A stretch of 64,000 nucleotides of DNA from Chryseobacterium sp. BGARF1 (GTDB lineage: Bacteria; Bacteroidota; Bacteroidia; Flavobacteriales; Weeksellaceae): the NCBI RefSeq assembly GCF_001677955.1, contig NZ_LELA01000057.1:1-64000 (forward strand). Direction: 5' to 3'. Of the stretch, positions 52,862-60,655 are shown in pieces. The notes beneath the pieces are model-generated. The model saw only the letters and a list, made by a program, of their open reading frames with translations. It was not told where the DNA came from and ran no database searches. Each line of letters opens with the position of its first letter. Positions within the stretch are counted from its first letter, which is position 1. Made by a program: the position numbers and the translations under genes.

Positions 52862-53536
52862 CTAAAGAATTTCGTATTTTGTTTTGATGCTGTATTTCAA
52901 CTTGATATTTTCGATGTTGTCGAACGAATAATCCATACTTTGGTCGGCTGCTTCTAATTGTACATTCGCCATTTTACTTCTGTAAGCAACGGGAAGAATA
53001 GAATCGCTCATGTAATCTTCGATTTCAATGATTTCAATCGCATCTCCAGTCTTTTTGTTGATGCTTCCCAAAAGATAATCAGCTTTTTCTTTAGCCGCTT
53101 TTAGTGCATTGATTTTAACCGTTTTTCTGAAATCTGCAATCTTTGTGTTTTTAATTTCTGCAATACTCAGATTGCTTACCCATTTTTGGTTTAAATCTTC
53201 AAAAAGCTTACTCACATTGGTTTTCGCATTAACTTTAAACTGAAAACTCTTGGTAAACTTCGTTGTTTTCGAATATAAATTCTGGTACATCGATTTGAAT
53301 TTAATGTCTTCGTTTTTTACACCGTTGTTTTTCAGTGTTTCAAATAAAAGTTTTTCGCTGTCTGCCAATTGATTTTTGTTGTCGGCTTTTATACCGATGC
53401 TAAAGATGATTTCATCTGGTTCTACTTCCATTTCGGCAACTCCCGTTACTTCAATTGCGTTTTTTTTTACTTCCTGCGCATTCACGAAGTTTGCTACAGC
53501 AAAAAGTCCTACTAATAAAAGGTGTTTCAGTTTCAT
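52862..53536 (-). CDS. Periplasmic SIMPL (DUF541) domain protein
   Basis: The 224-residue protein has a signal peptide (to QAQ-like site near residue 21) followed by a SIMPL domain: AIEVTGVAEMEVEPDEIIFSIGIKA at the start, NGVKNEDIKFKSMYQNLY, and ALKAAKEKADYLLGSINKKTG in the middle. SIMPL proteins are envelope proteins of unclear biochemical role. A LytTR-type repeat site and a possible 21-codon leader lie upstream. Normal length. Confidence 0.9.
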   Translation of the reverse strand: MKLKHLLLVGLFAVANFVNAQEVKKNAIEVTGVAEMEVEPDEIIFSIGIKADNKNQLADSEKLLFETLKNNGVKNEDIKFKSMYQNLYSKTTKFTKSFQFKVNAKTNVSKLFEDLNQKWVSNLSIAEIKNTKIADFRKTVKINALKAAKEKADYLLGSINKKTGDAIEIIEIEDYMSDSILPVAYRSKMANVQLEAADQSMDYSFDNIENIKLKYSIKTKYEIL

Positions 53537-53556
53537 ATGTAATTATTTATTGTTGT

Positions 53557-53622
53557 TTATTTGTCATATGTTATCGCGTCTTCTTTATCAATATTTTTGT
53601 TTTCAAACCACGGCGATTTCAT
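53557..53622 (-). CDS. Possible 21-codon leader ORF before the SIMPL gene
   Basis: ATG 53622 opens MKSPWFENKNIDKEDAITYD-K and stops at TAA 53557, 20 bp before the SIMPL start. It lies between the regulator site and the SIMPL gene, so it would be in the leader of the same transcript. Composition is protein-like but length is too short for certainty. Confidence 0.35.
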   Translation of the reverse strand: MKSPWFENKNIDKEDAITYDK

Positions 53623-53682
53623 AATTGTTTATTTTAAATTTCTAAAGTAAAATTACCACGAATAGAAACTGAATTTTGGGAA

Positions 53683-53711
53683 ACTTGGTGAACTGAGACT
53701 TTCACTTGGTG
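53683..53711. promoter_or_regulatory. LytTR-type direct repeat site upstream of the SIMPL gene
   Basis: ACTTGGTG at 53683-53690 and 53704-53711, spaced 21 bp, inside AACTTGGTGAACTGAG..TTTCACTTGGTG, nearly identical to 52782-52810. AGTAAAATTAC (53646-53656) and TAGAAAC lie at the same offsets as in that site, so a common promoter module reads toward SIMPL. Confidence 0.6.
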
Positions 53712-53733
53712 AGAATATTTGATAAATCATCTC

Positions 53734-54858
53734 TTAATCGACTAAGATGTGAAATCTATCCTGCAGTGCGTTCATTTCTTTAAAATCAACCGGTTTAGCA
53801 TGAATCATTTGATTATTAAAAGAAAAAATAATTGTGCTGTCTTTCTTATTTCTCACAAAAAAATATTTGGAAATGCGATGTTGTTCATCTTGAAGGATAA
53901 TTTGATTATTAAAAGAAATATCATAATGAAAGGAAGTCATTTTTTCTGAAGATTTTTCCATGAAAATCAAGTATTGGTCTTTATGAAAGAATAAATATTG
54001 ATAAGGGCTTTCAGGAGAAATTATTTTATAAGCACCATTTAATGGTAATAATTTATCGTTTTCTTCTTTACTAAGATAAGGCATTCCTATTTTTACCAAT
54101 ACAATTCCTATAATCAAAATCTTTAGAAAATTTTTGTAAGGCAAAAATGAATTTTGGTCAAAAAAAGTTTTTTTCGGGAGACTAATGATTTTCAAAATAA
54201 GTTCCCATCCGTTTTTTCTGACCAAAAACAAGCTCATGAAAAGTAAAATCTGTGAAAATAATTTTACAGAAATATCAAAACTAATATTGATGATTAATAT
54301 TTGACTAAAACTAATGATCGCCAATAATGACCCCAAAAATTGGGTACGTTTGAATAACAACAAAGCTCCTGAAAAAAGTTCAATTGAACCCATGATGATA
54401 TTATAAATTTTAGACGTTCCAATCGTGCTCCAGAATAAAATATCTTTGTCTAGATTTCCGAATCTTGTAAACAGAATATTCGGTTCAGGTTCGGAAAATT
54501 GAGCTTTAAAAATTTTATCAACACCGTATTTTATCAATATAACAGAAATGTAAATTACGCAAACATATTCTGTTGTTAATAAGAAATGTTTCGTCCATTT
54601 TTTCTTAATCAGAAAACTAAAAATTAACGATGTAAGAAGTAAAATGATGATCAAAATCAACATCGAACAACTATCTGAACTGTAATCTATTCTGCTATTC
54701 TTTTTATTGAAGAAAAATTCTAAAATAAAACCAGTAAGATCACCAAAAATAAAATCCGTAATTTTTAACTGGAAATTGTTTAAAAAACTCAACGGAAAAA
54801 ATAGAATGAACTGCAGAAAAAAAACACCGCAAAAAACAGTAATCTTTCTAAAAAACAT
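53734..54858 (-). CDS. Multi-pass membrane protein with DoxX-like region
   Basis: From ATG 54858 the product is about 374 residues with around eight membrane helices. The middle part (KIYNIIMGSIELFSGALLLFKRTQFLGSLLAIISFSQILIINISFD) resembles DoxX-type helices. A soluble C-terminal tail of about 100 residues follows (LLPLNGAYKIISPESPYQYLFF...). The longer frame from 54918 overlaps the upstream gene by 35 bp; the inner ATG leaves a clean 25-bp gap. Function unknown. Same-strand pair with the gene above it. Confidence 0.75.
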   Translation of the reverse strand: MFFRKITVFCGVFFLQFILFFPLSFLNNFQLKITDFIFGDLTGFILEFFFNKKNSRIDYSSDSCSMLILIIILLLTSLIFSFLIKKKWTKHFLLTTEYVCVIYISVILIKYGVDKIFKAQFSEPEPNILFTRFGNLDKDILFWSTIGTSKIYNIIMGSIELFSGALLLFKRTQFLGSLLAIISFSQILIINISFDISVKLFSQILLFMSLFLVRKNGWELILKIISLPKKTFFDQNSFLPYKNFLKILIIGIVLVKIGMPYLSKEENDKLLPLNGAYKIISPESPYQYLFFHKDQYLIFMEKSSEKMTSFHYDISFNNQIILQDEQHRISKYFFVRNKKDSTIIFSFNNQMIHAKPVDFKEMNALQDRFHILVD

Positions 54859-54883
54859 TGATTTAAATTTCACAGAAATACTT

Positions 54884-55459
54884 TTAACGATTTTTTCTAT
54901 AAATAAAAACAGACACAAACACAGCGATACTTAAAACAAGCAAATACATGATTTCTTCTTCAGATTTAAAACTCTTTAGTTCAGCAGTTTTAATTACTTT
55001 TTTAGACGTAATCAGCTTGTATTCTTTTGTTTTTTTGTCATATTTCAAAAAAACGGTACTGTCTAAATCATTTTGAAAATTGTAATCTCTTTTCAATTCT
55101 TTTTTTACAGCTTCTACATTTTCCTGGGAAAAAACGGGATGATTGTAAACAGTATCTCTTCCCGGTTTCCACTTTTCTGGATTTGAGTTTCCTCTGATTT
55201 TACAGTAGTTTGAGGTAATAATAACGCTTTTTTTATCATCAATAATAATGACGCTATCCAATTTTGAATTGGTTACATACCTTTGAGGAGCCATTCCAAG
55301 ATTAGAATAATTGGTATTAAAACTATTTTCCACAATACTTTTTTCAAAATATTTCATATCTCCGCTGTGGCTTTTGTAGGATATTAATTTGGTCTGAGAA
55401 AAAATCTGGCAACTTGAAAATACCAGTGCGAAATGAACTAAATAGGATAAATTTTTCAT
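54884..55459 (-). CDS. Hypothetical exported protein with C-terminal membrane helix
   Basis: The 191-residue protein has a signal peptide (residues 1-22, VFSSCQIFSQ), a polar extracytoplasmic middle with MKYFEKSIVENSF and SVIITSNYCKIRGNSNPEKW, and a C-terminal helix (IMYLLVLSIAVFVSVFIYRKNR) followed by basic residues that would anchor it in the inner membrane. I recognise no domain. It is upstream of and probably cotranscribed with the DoxX-like membrane protein gene. Confidence 0.78.
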   Translation of the reverse strand: MKNLSYLVHFALVFSSCQIFSQTKLISYKSHSGDMKYFEKSIVENSFNTNYSNLGMAPQRYVTNSKLDSVIIIDDKKSVIITSNYCKIRGNSNPEKWKPGRDTVYNHPVFSQENVEAVKKELKRDYNFQNDLDSTVFLKYDKKTKEYKLITSKKVIKTAELKSFKSEEEIMYLLVLSIAVFVSVFIYRKNR

Positions 55460-55519
55460 GAGAATTAAGTTTAAATTAGATTACAAACTTATTGGTCTTT
55501 TCACAGTAATTTAAAGTCA

Positions 55520-55548
55520 ACTTGGTGAATACCAATTTTCACTTGGTG
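55520..55548. promoter_or_regulatory. LytTR-type direct repeat site upstream of the histidine kinase gene
   Basis: ACTTGGTG at 55520-55527 and 55541-55548, again 21 bp apart, ends 6 bp before a -33 like element. This is an activator-type position and suggests the operon that encodes the LytTR regulator controls itself. Confidence 0.6.
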
Positions 55549-55553
55549 AATCG

Positions 55554-55586
55554 TTTTTGGGTAAACTATATATATGTATATCTTTG
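55554..55586 (+). promoter_or_regulatory. Bacteroidota promoter of the kinase-regulator operon
   Basis: TTTTTGG (55554-55560) and TATCTTTG (55579-55586, a TAnnTTTG match) are 18 bp apart and end 4 bp before the ATG at 55591, which would give a nearly leaderless transcript. Confidence 0.6.
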
Positions 55587-55590
55587 CTTT

Positions 55591-57366
55591 ATGAAAATGT
55601 TTCGAATTTTTATCTTCTTTTTATTTATGATCTTTGGGAATATACTTTATTCTCAAAGCACTAATAATGTGTGGAAAGATGTGGAATCAGAAACCGAAAA
55701 ACTGAAAAAAGCCGTTGATACCAAAAACGAATCTGCTGAAGCTGAATCTTATTACAATATCGGCGAAACATTTTTTAATGATAGAAATTTTTCTAAAAGT
55801 GAAGAGTATTTTATAAAATCTAAAAATCTCTACGAAAAGCTGAATGACAAGCAAAATCTGGAAAAAGTGATCCGAAAACTGGCGCAGTCTCAGGAAAATC
55901 AGAATAAGCTGAAATCTGCGCAAAGCAACTACCAAAAAGCTTCAAAAATTGGATATTCTAAATCAAAAAGAAGTTTAAATGCTAATGACGCTTCAAGACT
56001 TTCTTCTCCGGCGCCAGAAAATAAAGCGGATGCTATTCTTAGTAATATTCAGATCAGCGAAAAGGAAAACAATAAACAAGATCTTGCCGCAAGCTACAGT
56101 CAAATGGCAGATGTAAATATTGAAAATAAAAATATTCCGAAAGCCGAAGAAAACCTCAATACAGCGTATCAGATTTCAAAAGAACAGGCGCCGCAACAGG
56201 CTTTGGCAATCAATCAGAAATTAACCAATTTTTATGTCGACAATAAAGATTTTGACAAAGCAATAGAAGCCAAAAAATCTGTTTTAAAAGAAAATTTCGT
56301 TAAAGAAAATTCGCAGAAAAAAGTAGAACAGATTCAGGAACTGGCAGAAATTTACATCAAAAAAAATGATCCGAAGGAAGCAATTGTTTTATTGAAAAAT
56401 GCTTATGATATTGCTTTACAGAAAGGTCACACTTTGGAAGCTCAGAAAAGTGTAAAAAAGCTCGACAGTCTTTATAACATTTATGAAAACACCAATGCTT
56501 CGGTACAGCTTTACCGTGATTTTCTTGGAAAATTACCTGATTTGGTCTCCAAAGACAGAAGTTTAGTTGATAATAAAATCCTTGAAGATACAGAACAGAA
56601 AATTTCTCAACTTCTGCAAGAAAAGAAATTGAAAGATGAGCTAATTCGCAAGAAAAATATTTTCAATTACAGTTTAATTGGAGTGTTGGTTTTACTGACA
56701 GGTTTAATAATTTTTATTTTCAGAACTCTGAAAAAAGTTCAGATTAAAAACAAAAAAATTGCGTTGCAATCGCTTCGTCGTGAGATGAATCCGCACTTTA
56801 TTTTTAACAGTTTAAATTCTGTCAATCATTTTATTGCAACCAATAATGAACTGGAAGCCAATCAATATTTAACCAAATTTTCAAAATTAATGCGTGGCGT
56901 TATGGAAAATTCCAGTGAAGATTTTATACCGTTTCAGCAGGAATTAGATTTACTTCAGAATTATCTGGCTTTAGAAAAAACACGTTTTGCCGATAAATTT
57001 GACTACGAAATTGAAGTGGATGAAAGTTTAAATACTCAAAATCTAAAAGTTCCGGGAATGTTGATACAGCCATTTTTGGAAAATGCAGTTTGGCACGGCT
57101 TAAGATACAGAACAGATAAGGGATTTTTAAGTTTAAAATTCACAAAAAACAACGACTTGCTGAAAATTACCATTAAAGATAACGGGATAGGAATAGAAGA
57201 AAGTAAAAAGCAAAAAACAGAACACCAAAAAACACGTGAAGGACGCGGAATGAAAAATACTCTGGAAAGAATCAGACTGCTGAATGATTTGTACAAAAAA
57301 AATATTGTCTGTACGGTAAAAGATTCTGAAAACGGAGTTTTTGTTGAGGTTTCAATGATAATTTAA
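55591..57366 (+). CDS. TPR-containing LytS-type sensor histidine kinase
   Basis: From ATG 55591 the product is 591 residues: signal peptide/membrane lead (MFRIFIFFLFMIFGNILYSQ), TPR-like repeats from about 30 to 330 (AESYYNIGETFFNDRNFSKSEEYF and others), a coiled coil, one membrane helix near 360-380 (NYSLIGVLVLLTGLIIFIF), then a His_kinase domain REMNPHFIFNSLNSVNHFI with the phospho-accepting His near 401, and a HATPase with NGIGIEES and GRGMKNTLERI. It would sense through the periplasmic TPRs and phosphorylate the LytTR regulator two genes downstream. The longer frame from 55522 runs through the promoter and is rejected. Confidence 0.92.
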   Translation: MKMFRIFIFFLFMIFGNILYSQSTNNVWKDVESETEKLKKAVDTKNESAEAESYYNIGETFFNDRNFSKSEEYFIKSKNLYEKLNDKQNLEKVIRKLAQSQENQNKLKSAQSNYQKASKIGYSKSKRSLNANDASRLSSPAPENKADAILSNIQISEKENNKQDLAASYSQMADVNIENKNIPKAEENLNTAYQISKEQAPQQALAINQKLTNFYVDNKDFDKAIEAKKSVLKENFVKENSQKKVEQIQELAEIYIKKNDPKEAIVLLKNAYDIALQKGHTLEAQKSVKKLDSLYNIYENTNASVQLYRDFLGKLPDLVSKDRSLVDNKILEDTEQKISQLLQEKKLKDELIRKKNIFNYSLIGVLVLLTGLIIFIFRTLKKVQIKNKKIALQSLRREMNPHFIFNSLNSVNHFIATNNELEANQYLTKFSKLMRGVMENSSEDFIPFQQELDLLQNYLALEKTRFADKFDYEIEVDESLNTQNLKVPGMLIQPFLENAVWHGLRYRTDKGFLSLKFTKNNDLLKITIKDNGIGIEESKKQKTEHQKTREGRGMKNTLERIRLLNDLYKKNIVCTVKDSENGVFVEVSMII

Positions 57367-58100
57367 TGGAGAGAATGATGAAACTTTACACAAAAATAAC
57401 AACATTTTTATTGCTGTTGATGGCTTTCTCTCTGTCGGCACAGGAATATGACGATGCGAGATATAATGTTGTATTGAAACAGTTAAAACTTAATTCTTCT
57501 GAGGTTCACAATCAGCTTTATACTGAAAAGAAAATGCCTAATCTTGAAGATTCATATATTATTATAGTTCCCGTTTTATTGGGAAAATTTGAAAATGACG
57601 GATTTTTAGTAAAAAACACCATCCTTATTACTGATTCTGAGGGGAAAATAAAAAGCAAATATATTGATGAAACAGAATTTGACTCTGACGCCATTATGTT
57701 GGATAGTTTTACAATAGATACAGGTATTTACAAGCTTAATTCTACTATTCGTGCTTTTGGTATTACTGCAAATTATCGAGGAAGCAGCAAGCCCAATCCT
57801 TATTCATCTTCCGATATTTCATTGTATTATCCTGAAGGAAAAACCTTTAAAAAAATTCTTGATAATTATAATCTGAGAACGTACAGAGGTGAATGGGATA
57901 TGAATTGTTCTGGAGAAGTTGAAGAAGATAATTCTGTTATTATTTTAGATAAAGCAGAGACCAATGGTTTTGCTAATCTTAAAATTAAAACAGAAAATAT
58001 AAAGAAGTTTACCAAAGAAATTAATGGCGAATGTAGCGAGTATAAAACTTCTAAAATATCGTATAAAACCTTGAAATTTAAAAAATCTGTTTACCAATAA
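57366..58100 (+). CDS. Hypothetical secreted protein between kinase and response regulator
   Basis: The 244-residue product has a signal peptide (LYTKITTFLLLLMAFSLSAQ) whether started at 57366 or at the ATG at 57378. The mature protein is beta-rich with DSYIIIVPVLLGKFENDGFLV and ISLYYPEGKTFKKIL; I recognise no domain. The start overlaps the kinase stop (TAATG), so it is translationally coupled to the kinase, and the regulator follows 40 bp later. It could be the ligand-side partner of the sensor. That role is inference. Confidence 0.78.
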   Translation: MERMMKLYTKITTFLLLLMAFSLSAQEYDDARYNVVLKQLKLNSSEVHNQLYTEKKMPNLEDSYIIIVPVLLGKFENDGFLVKNTILITDSEGKIKSKYIDETEFDSDAIMLDSFTIDTGIYKLNSTIRAFGITANYRGSSKPNPYSSSDISLYYPEGKTFKKILDNYNLRTYRGEWDMNCSGEVEEDNSVIILDKAETNGFANLKIKTENIKKFTKEINGECSEYKTSKISYKTLKFKKSVYQ

Positions 58101-58135
58101 ATCCTGCTTCCTAAAATCTGCAACCTAAAACCTAG
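58101..58135. repeat. Heptamer tandem repeat before the response regulator
   Basis: Units ATCCTGC, TTCCTAA, AATCTGC, AACCTAA, AACCTAG, in the 40-bp gap between the secreted protein and the regulator, ending 4 bp before the regulator's start codon. Confidence 0.6.
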
Positions 58136-58139
58136 AAAG

Positions 58140-58874
58140 ATGAAAATAAGAGCTATAATCGTAGACGACGAAAAAATTGCAAGAGAAGTTCTGAGGAATT
58201 ATCTTACAAAATACTGTCCGCAAATTGAGATTTTGGGTGAGGCTGAAAATATCAAAGAAGCGGTTCCCTTGATTGCTGAAACGCAGCCGCAACTTGTTTT
58301 TCTGGATGTTGAGATGCCATTTGGAAATGCCTTTGATGTTTTGGAAGCAACACAGGAATTTTCTTACGAAACCATTTTTATTACTGCATTTTCACAATAT
58401 TCTCTGCAGGCTTTAAACAAATCTGCGAGTTACTATATTTTAAAACCTATCGACATTCAGGAATTGATCTTGGCAGTGAATAAAGTAGCAGAAAGTATTG
58501 AAAAGAAAGACGAACTCAACCGAAACAAAATCCTCCTCGAAAATTTAAAATTAAAACCCGAAAAACAGCAGTTAATCCTCCCCACATTACAAGGTTTTGA
58601 TGTTGTAAAAACGGAAGATATTGTAAGACTTCAGGCTGATGGAAATTTTACGCAGGTTTATCTTACAGACGGTTCAAAGAAGATGGTTTGCAGGTTTTTA
58701 AAGCATTTTGATGATTTGCTGGAAAACCCTTTCGTGAGAGTTCATCGCTCACACATCATCAATACTCATTTTGTAAAATCTTATCATAAAAGTGGCACGG
58801 CAACTTTATCAGACAATTCTGAGATTGAAGTTTCAGGAAGTTTCAAAGACCAGTTTTTGAAAGTTTTTTCATGA
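58140..58874 (+). CDS. LytTR-family response regulator
   Basis: The 244-residue protein has a receiver domain with IVDDEKIAREVL (acidic pair at 9-10), phospho-acceptor Asp56 in VFLDVEMP, Thr/Lys switch residues in FITAFSQYSL and YYILKPIDIQEL, then a LytTR DNA-binding domain (residues about 145-244: LPTLQGFDVVKTEDIVRLQADGNFTQVYL..., FVRVHRSHIINTHFVKSYH). LytTR domains bind paired direct repeats. Three ACTTGGTG pairs with 21-bp spacing in this window are its probable targets. It is the third gene of the kinase operon. Confidence 0.93.
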   Translation: MKIRAIIVDDEKIAREVLRNYLTKYCPQIEILGEAENIKEAVPLIAETQPQLVFLDVEMPFGNAFDVLEATQEFSYETIFITAFSQYSLQALNKSASYYILKPIDIQELILAVNKVAESIEKKDELNRNKILLENLKLKPEKQQLILPTLQGFDVVKTEDIVRLQADGNFTQVYLTDGSKKMVCRFLKHFDDLLENPFVRVHRSHIINTHFVKSYHKSGTATLSDNSEIEVSGSFKDQFLKVFS

Positions 58875-59380
58875 TTTTTGAGCAGTAATTTGAGCTATTT
58901 TTATTTTTAGGGCAGCTTTTCCGCCTTCCACTCCCGCTTTTTTGTTTCACAAAAAGAGCTCCGTTCAAGTCGGGCTGCAGAGATTAGGCGTTGGAAGGTT
59001 ATTTTTTGATGACTCAAGTACTTGAAAATAATCAATAATACACCTTAACAACATAAATAATTGACTGTAAGCCCTTTTTTGGTTATCCATAATATGTCAT
59101 AATTGAAAACTATTGTTATTAAACACTATTATTTTATAACACAAGGAACATCACAAAGCACACAAGTATTGTGTGCTTTGTGAAATTTCTTAGTACTCTT
59201 AGTGATTAAATTAATATTATGATAAAATACGGATATATAAAAAGTCTTTTATCTACTTAATTTAATAATATATTTTTGATTTTTAGCATATAGAATTTCA
59301 GTCCATCAACTAACAACTGAAAACCATCAACTAGTTTAAGGCATCATTTTTGAATTTTTACAGCAATAAAATATTTCAAC
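58875..59380. other. Intergenic region with repeats before the lipocalin gene
   Basis: This 506-bp gap has no gene. It contains a perfect 15-bp palindrome (59151-59183) within repeat-like sequence of the 'ACAAAGCACACAAG' type. A GC-richer patch at 58915-58990 does not form a frame I can support. Confidence 0.45.
59151..59183. repeat. Perfect 15-bp inverted repeat with 3-base loop
   Basis: TCACAAAGCACACAA, loop GTA, then TTGTGTGCTTTGTGA is an exact inverted repeat of 33 bases. There is no T-run beyond it, so it is not a standard terminator. The words resemble dispersed flavobacterial intergenic repeats also hinted at 39470-39545 (ACGCAAAGTCCGCAAAG). Confidence 0.75.
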
Positions 59381-59920
59381 ATGAAAACCTTACACAAAAT
59401 AGCCATTCCCGTTTCTTTAGGTATTATCGGATTTTTAATATTCAATTCCTGTTCGGTCGGTATTCCCAAAGACGCAACAGCCATCGCAAATTTTAATTCA
59501 GAAAAATATCTTGGTAGATGGTACGAAATTGCCCGTTTCGACTATAAATTCGAGAAAAATATGGATAATGTGACCGCCAATTATTCACTTAATTCCGACG
59601 GAACAATCAAAGTGCAAAACAGAGGCTACGATTACGTAAAAAAAGAATGGAAAGAATCCATCGGAGAAGCAAGATTCGTGAATGATCAATCTGAAGCAAG
59701 ACTGAAAGTTTCTTTTTTTAAACCGATTTGGGCTGGTTATAATGTGATCGATATTGATGATGATTATCAAAATGCTCTGGTCGTAGGAAACAGTACAAAA
59801 TACATCTGGATCTTATCCCGAAACAAAGAAATTCCAAACAGTATCAAAGAAAGATTCTTAGCAAAAGCCCAGAAATTAGGTTATAATACCGATAATTTAA
59901 TTTGGGTAAAGCATAACTAG
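59381..59920 (+). CDS. blc: Bacterial lipocalin (Blc-like) lipoprotein
   Basis: The 179-residue protein has a lipoprotein signal (FLIFNSC, Cys24) and a lipocalin barrel: LGRWYEIARFDYKFEKNM holds the GxW motif near residue 46, and SRNKEIPNS...VKHN the closing helix region; LKVSFFKPIWAGYNVIDID is a barrel strand pair. Blc-type lipocalins sit in the outer membrane and bind lysophospholipids or fatty acids. Length is normal. Confidence 0.92.
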   Translation: MKTLHKIAIPVSLGIIGFLIFNSCSVGIPKDATAIANFNSEKYLGRWYEIARFDYKFEKNMDNVTANYSLNSDGTIKVQNRGYDYVKKEWKESIGEARFVNDQSEARLKVSFFKPIWAGYNVIDIDDDYQNALVVGNSTKYIWILSRNKEIPNSIKERFLAKAQKLGYNTDNLIWVKHN

Positions 59921-59975
59921 TCATTGAGAGAAGCAAAGCGACAAAGAAATCTCAAAATAATTTAACATTCAGTTT

Positions 59976-60049
59976 GTCATTCTGACGAAGGAAGAATTTC
60001 TACAATAAAAAAAAGATTCTTCACTCCATTTCATTGCGTTCAGAATGAC
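59976..60049. repeat. Inverted pair of the GTCATTCTGACGAAG dispersed repeat
   Basis: GTCATTCTGACGAAGGAAGAATTT (59976-59999) faces its reverse copy ATTCTTC...GTTCAGAATGAC (60016-60049) across about 16 bases. A third single copy lies at 39564-39600. A related motif (CATTGAGAGAAGCAAAGCGAC) begins at 59924. The arrangement is that of a REP-type palindromic repeat. Confidence 0.65.
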
Positions 60050-60061
60050 AAAATGAATTAT

Positions 60062-60538
60062 TTAGTTTAAGCTTTTGTACTCTTTCCATTCCTGAAAACG
60101 ATAATCGATAATCTGCTTCATCAGATCATAATTTTCGTAGGTATCTTCAATATGATAAAAAGTTTCGTATTCAAAATCGCTTTCTTCGGCAATACTGTCA
60201 AAAAGATTCACATAATCGGTAGCAAACGAACTAAATTTATTAGTAAAGTCTGTTTCATCTTCATAATAATCTTTGGCAAAAGCATTCCCTAAATCGTTTA
60301 ACATATAATCGGAAAATTTTTCATCAAAAGCATCAATTAAAATTTCAGCTCCCGTTATTTCTCTCCTTTTTAAACTTTCAATCTGTTCATTTAAATCTTC
60401 TTTTACTTCTTCCGAATGTAAATCATTATTGATACACCAATTTAAAAACATTCCAATATGTGTCGCACCATTTTTCGTTGGAAGATTTTCAGGAAATTCA
60501 TTTCCGTAATGCCAAGAAGCATCATCATATTTAGACAT
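60062..60538 (-). CDS. Uncharacterised small acidic cytoplasmic protein
   Basis: The 158-residue protein starts MSKYDDASWHYGNEFPENLP, then NGATHIGMFLNWCINNDLHSEE, and is acidic and helical (YEDETDFTNKF, DSIAEESDFEYETF). The opening KYDDASWHYG...ATHIGMFLxW is a pattern I remember as shared by many short bacterial proteins without known function. No signal peptide. It stands alone between repeats and cinA, which is divergent. Coding is clear; function unknown. Confidence 0.85.
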   Translation of the reverse strand: MSKYDDASWHYGNEFPENLPTKNGATHIGMFLNWCINNDLHSEEVKEDLNEQIESLKRREITGAEILIDAFDEKFSDYMLNDLGNAFAKDYYEDETDFTNKFSSFATDYVNLFDSIAEESDFEYETFYHIEDTYENYDLMKQIIDYRFQEWKEYKSLN

Positions 60539-60655
60539 AAAATATTTTAATTATAATTTTATACAGTAAAGTTCAAAGATATAAAAAATCATTTTCTTTT
60601 GTTCACCACAGAGATTTTCACGTCATTTGTATTGAATTTATTCAAAATTAAACGC

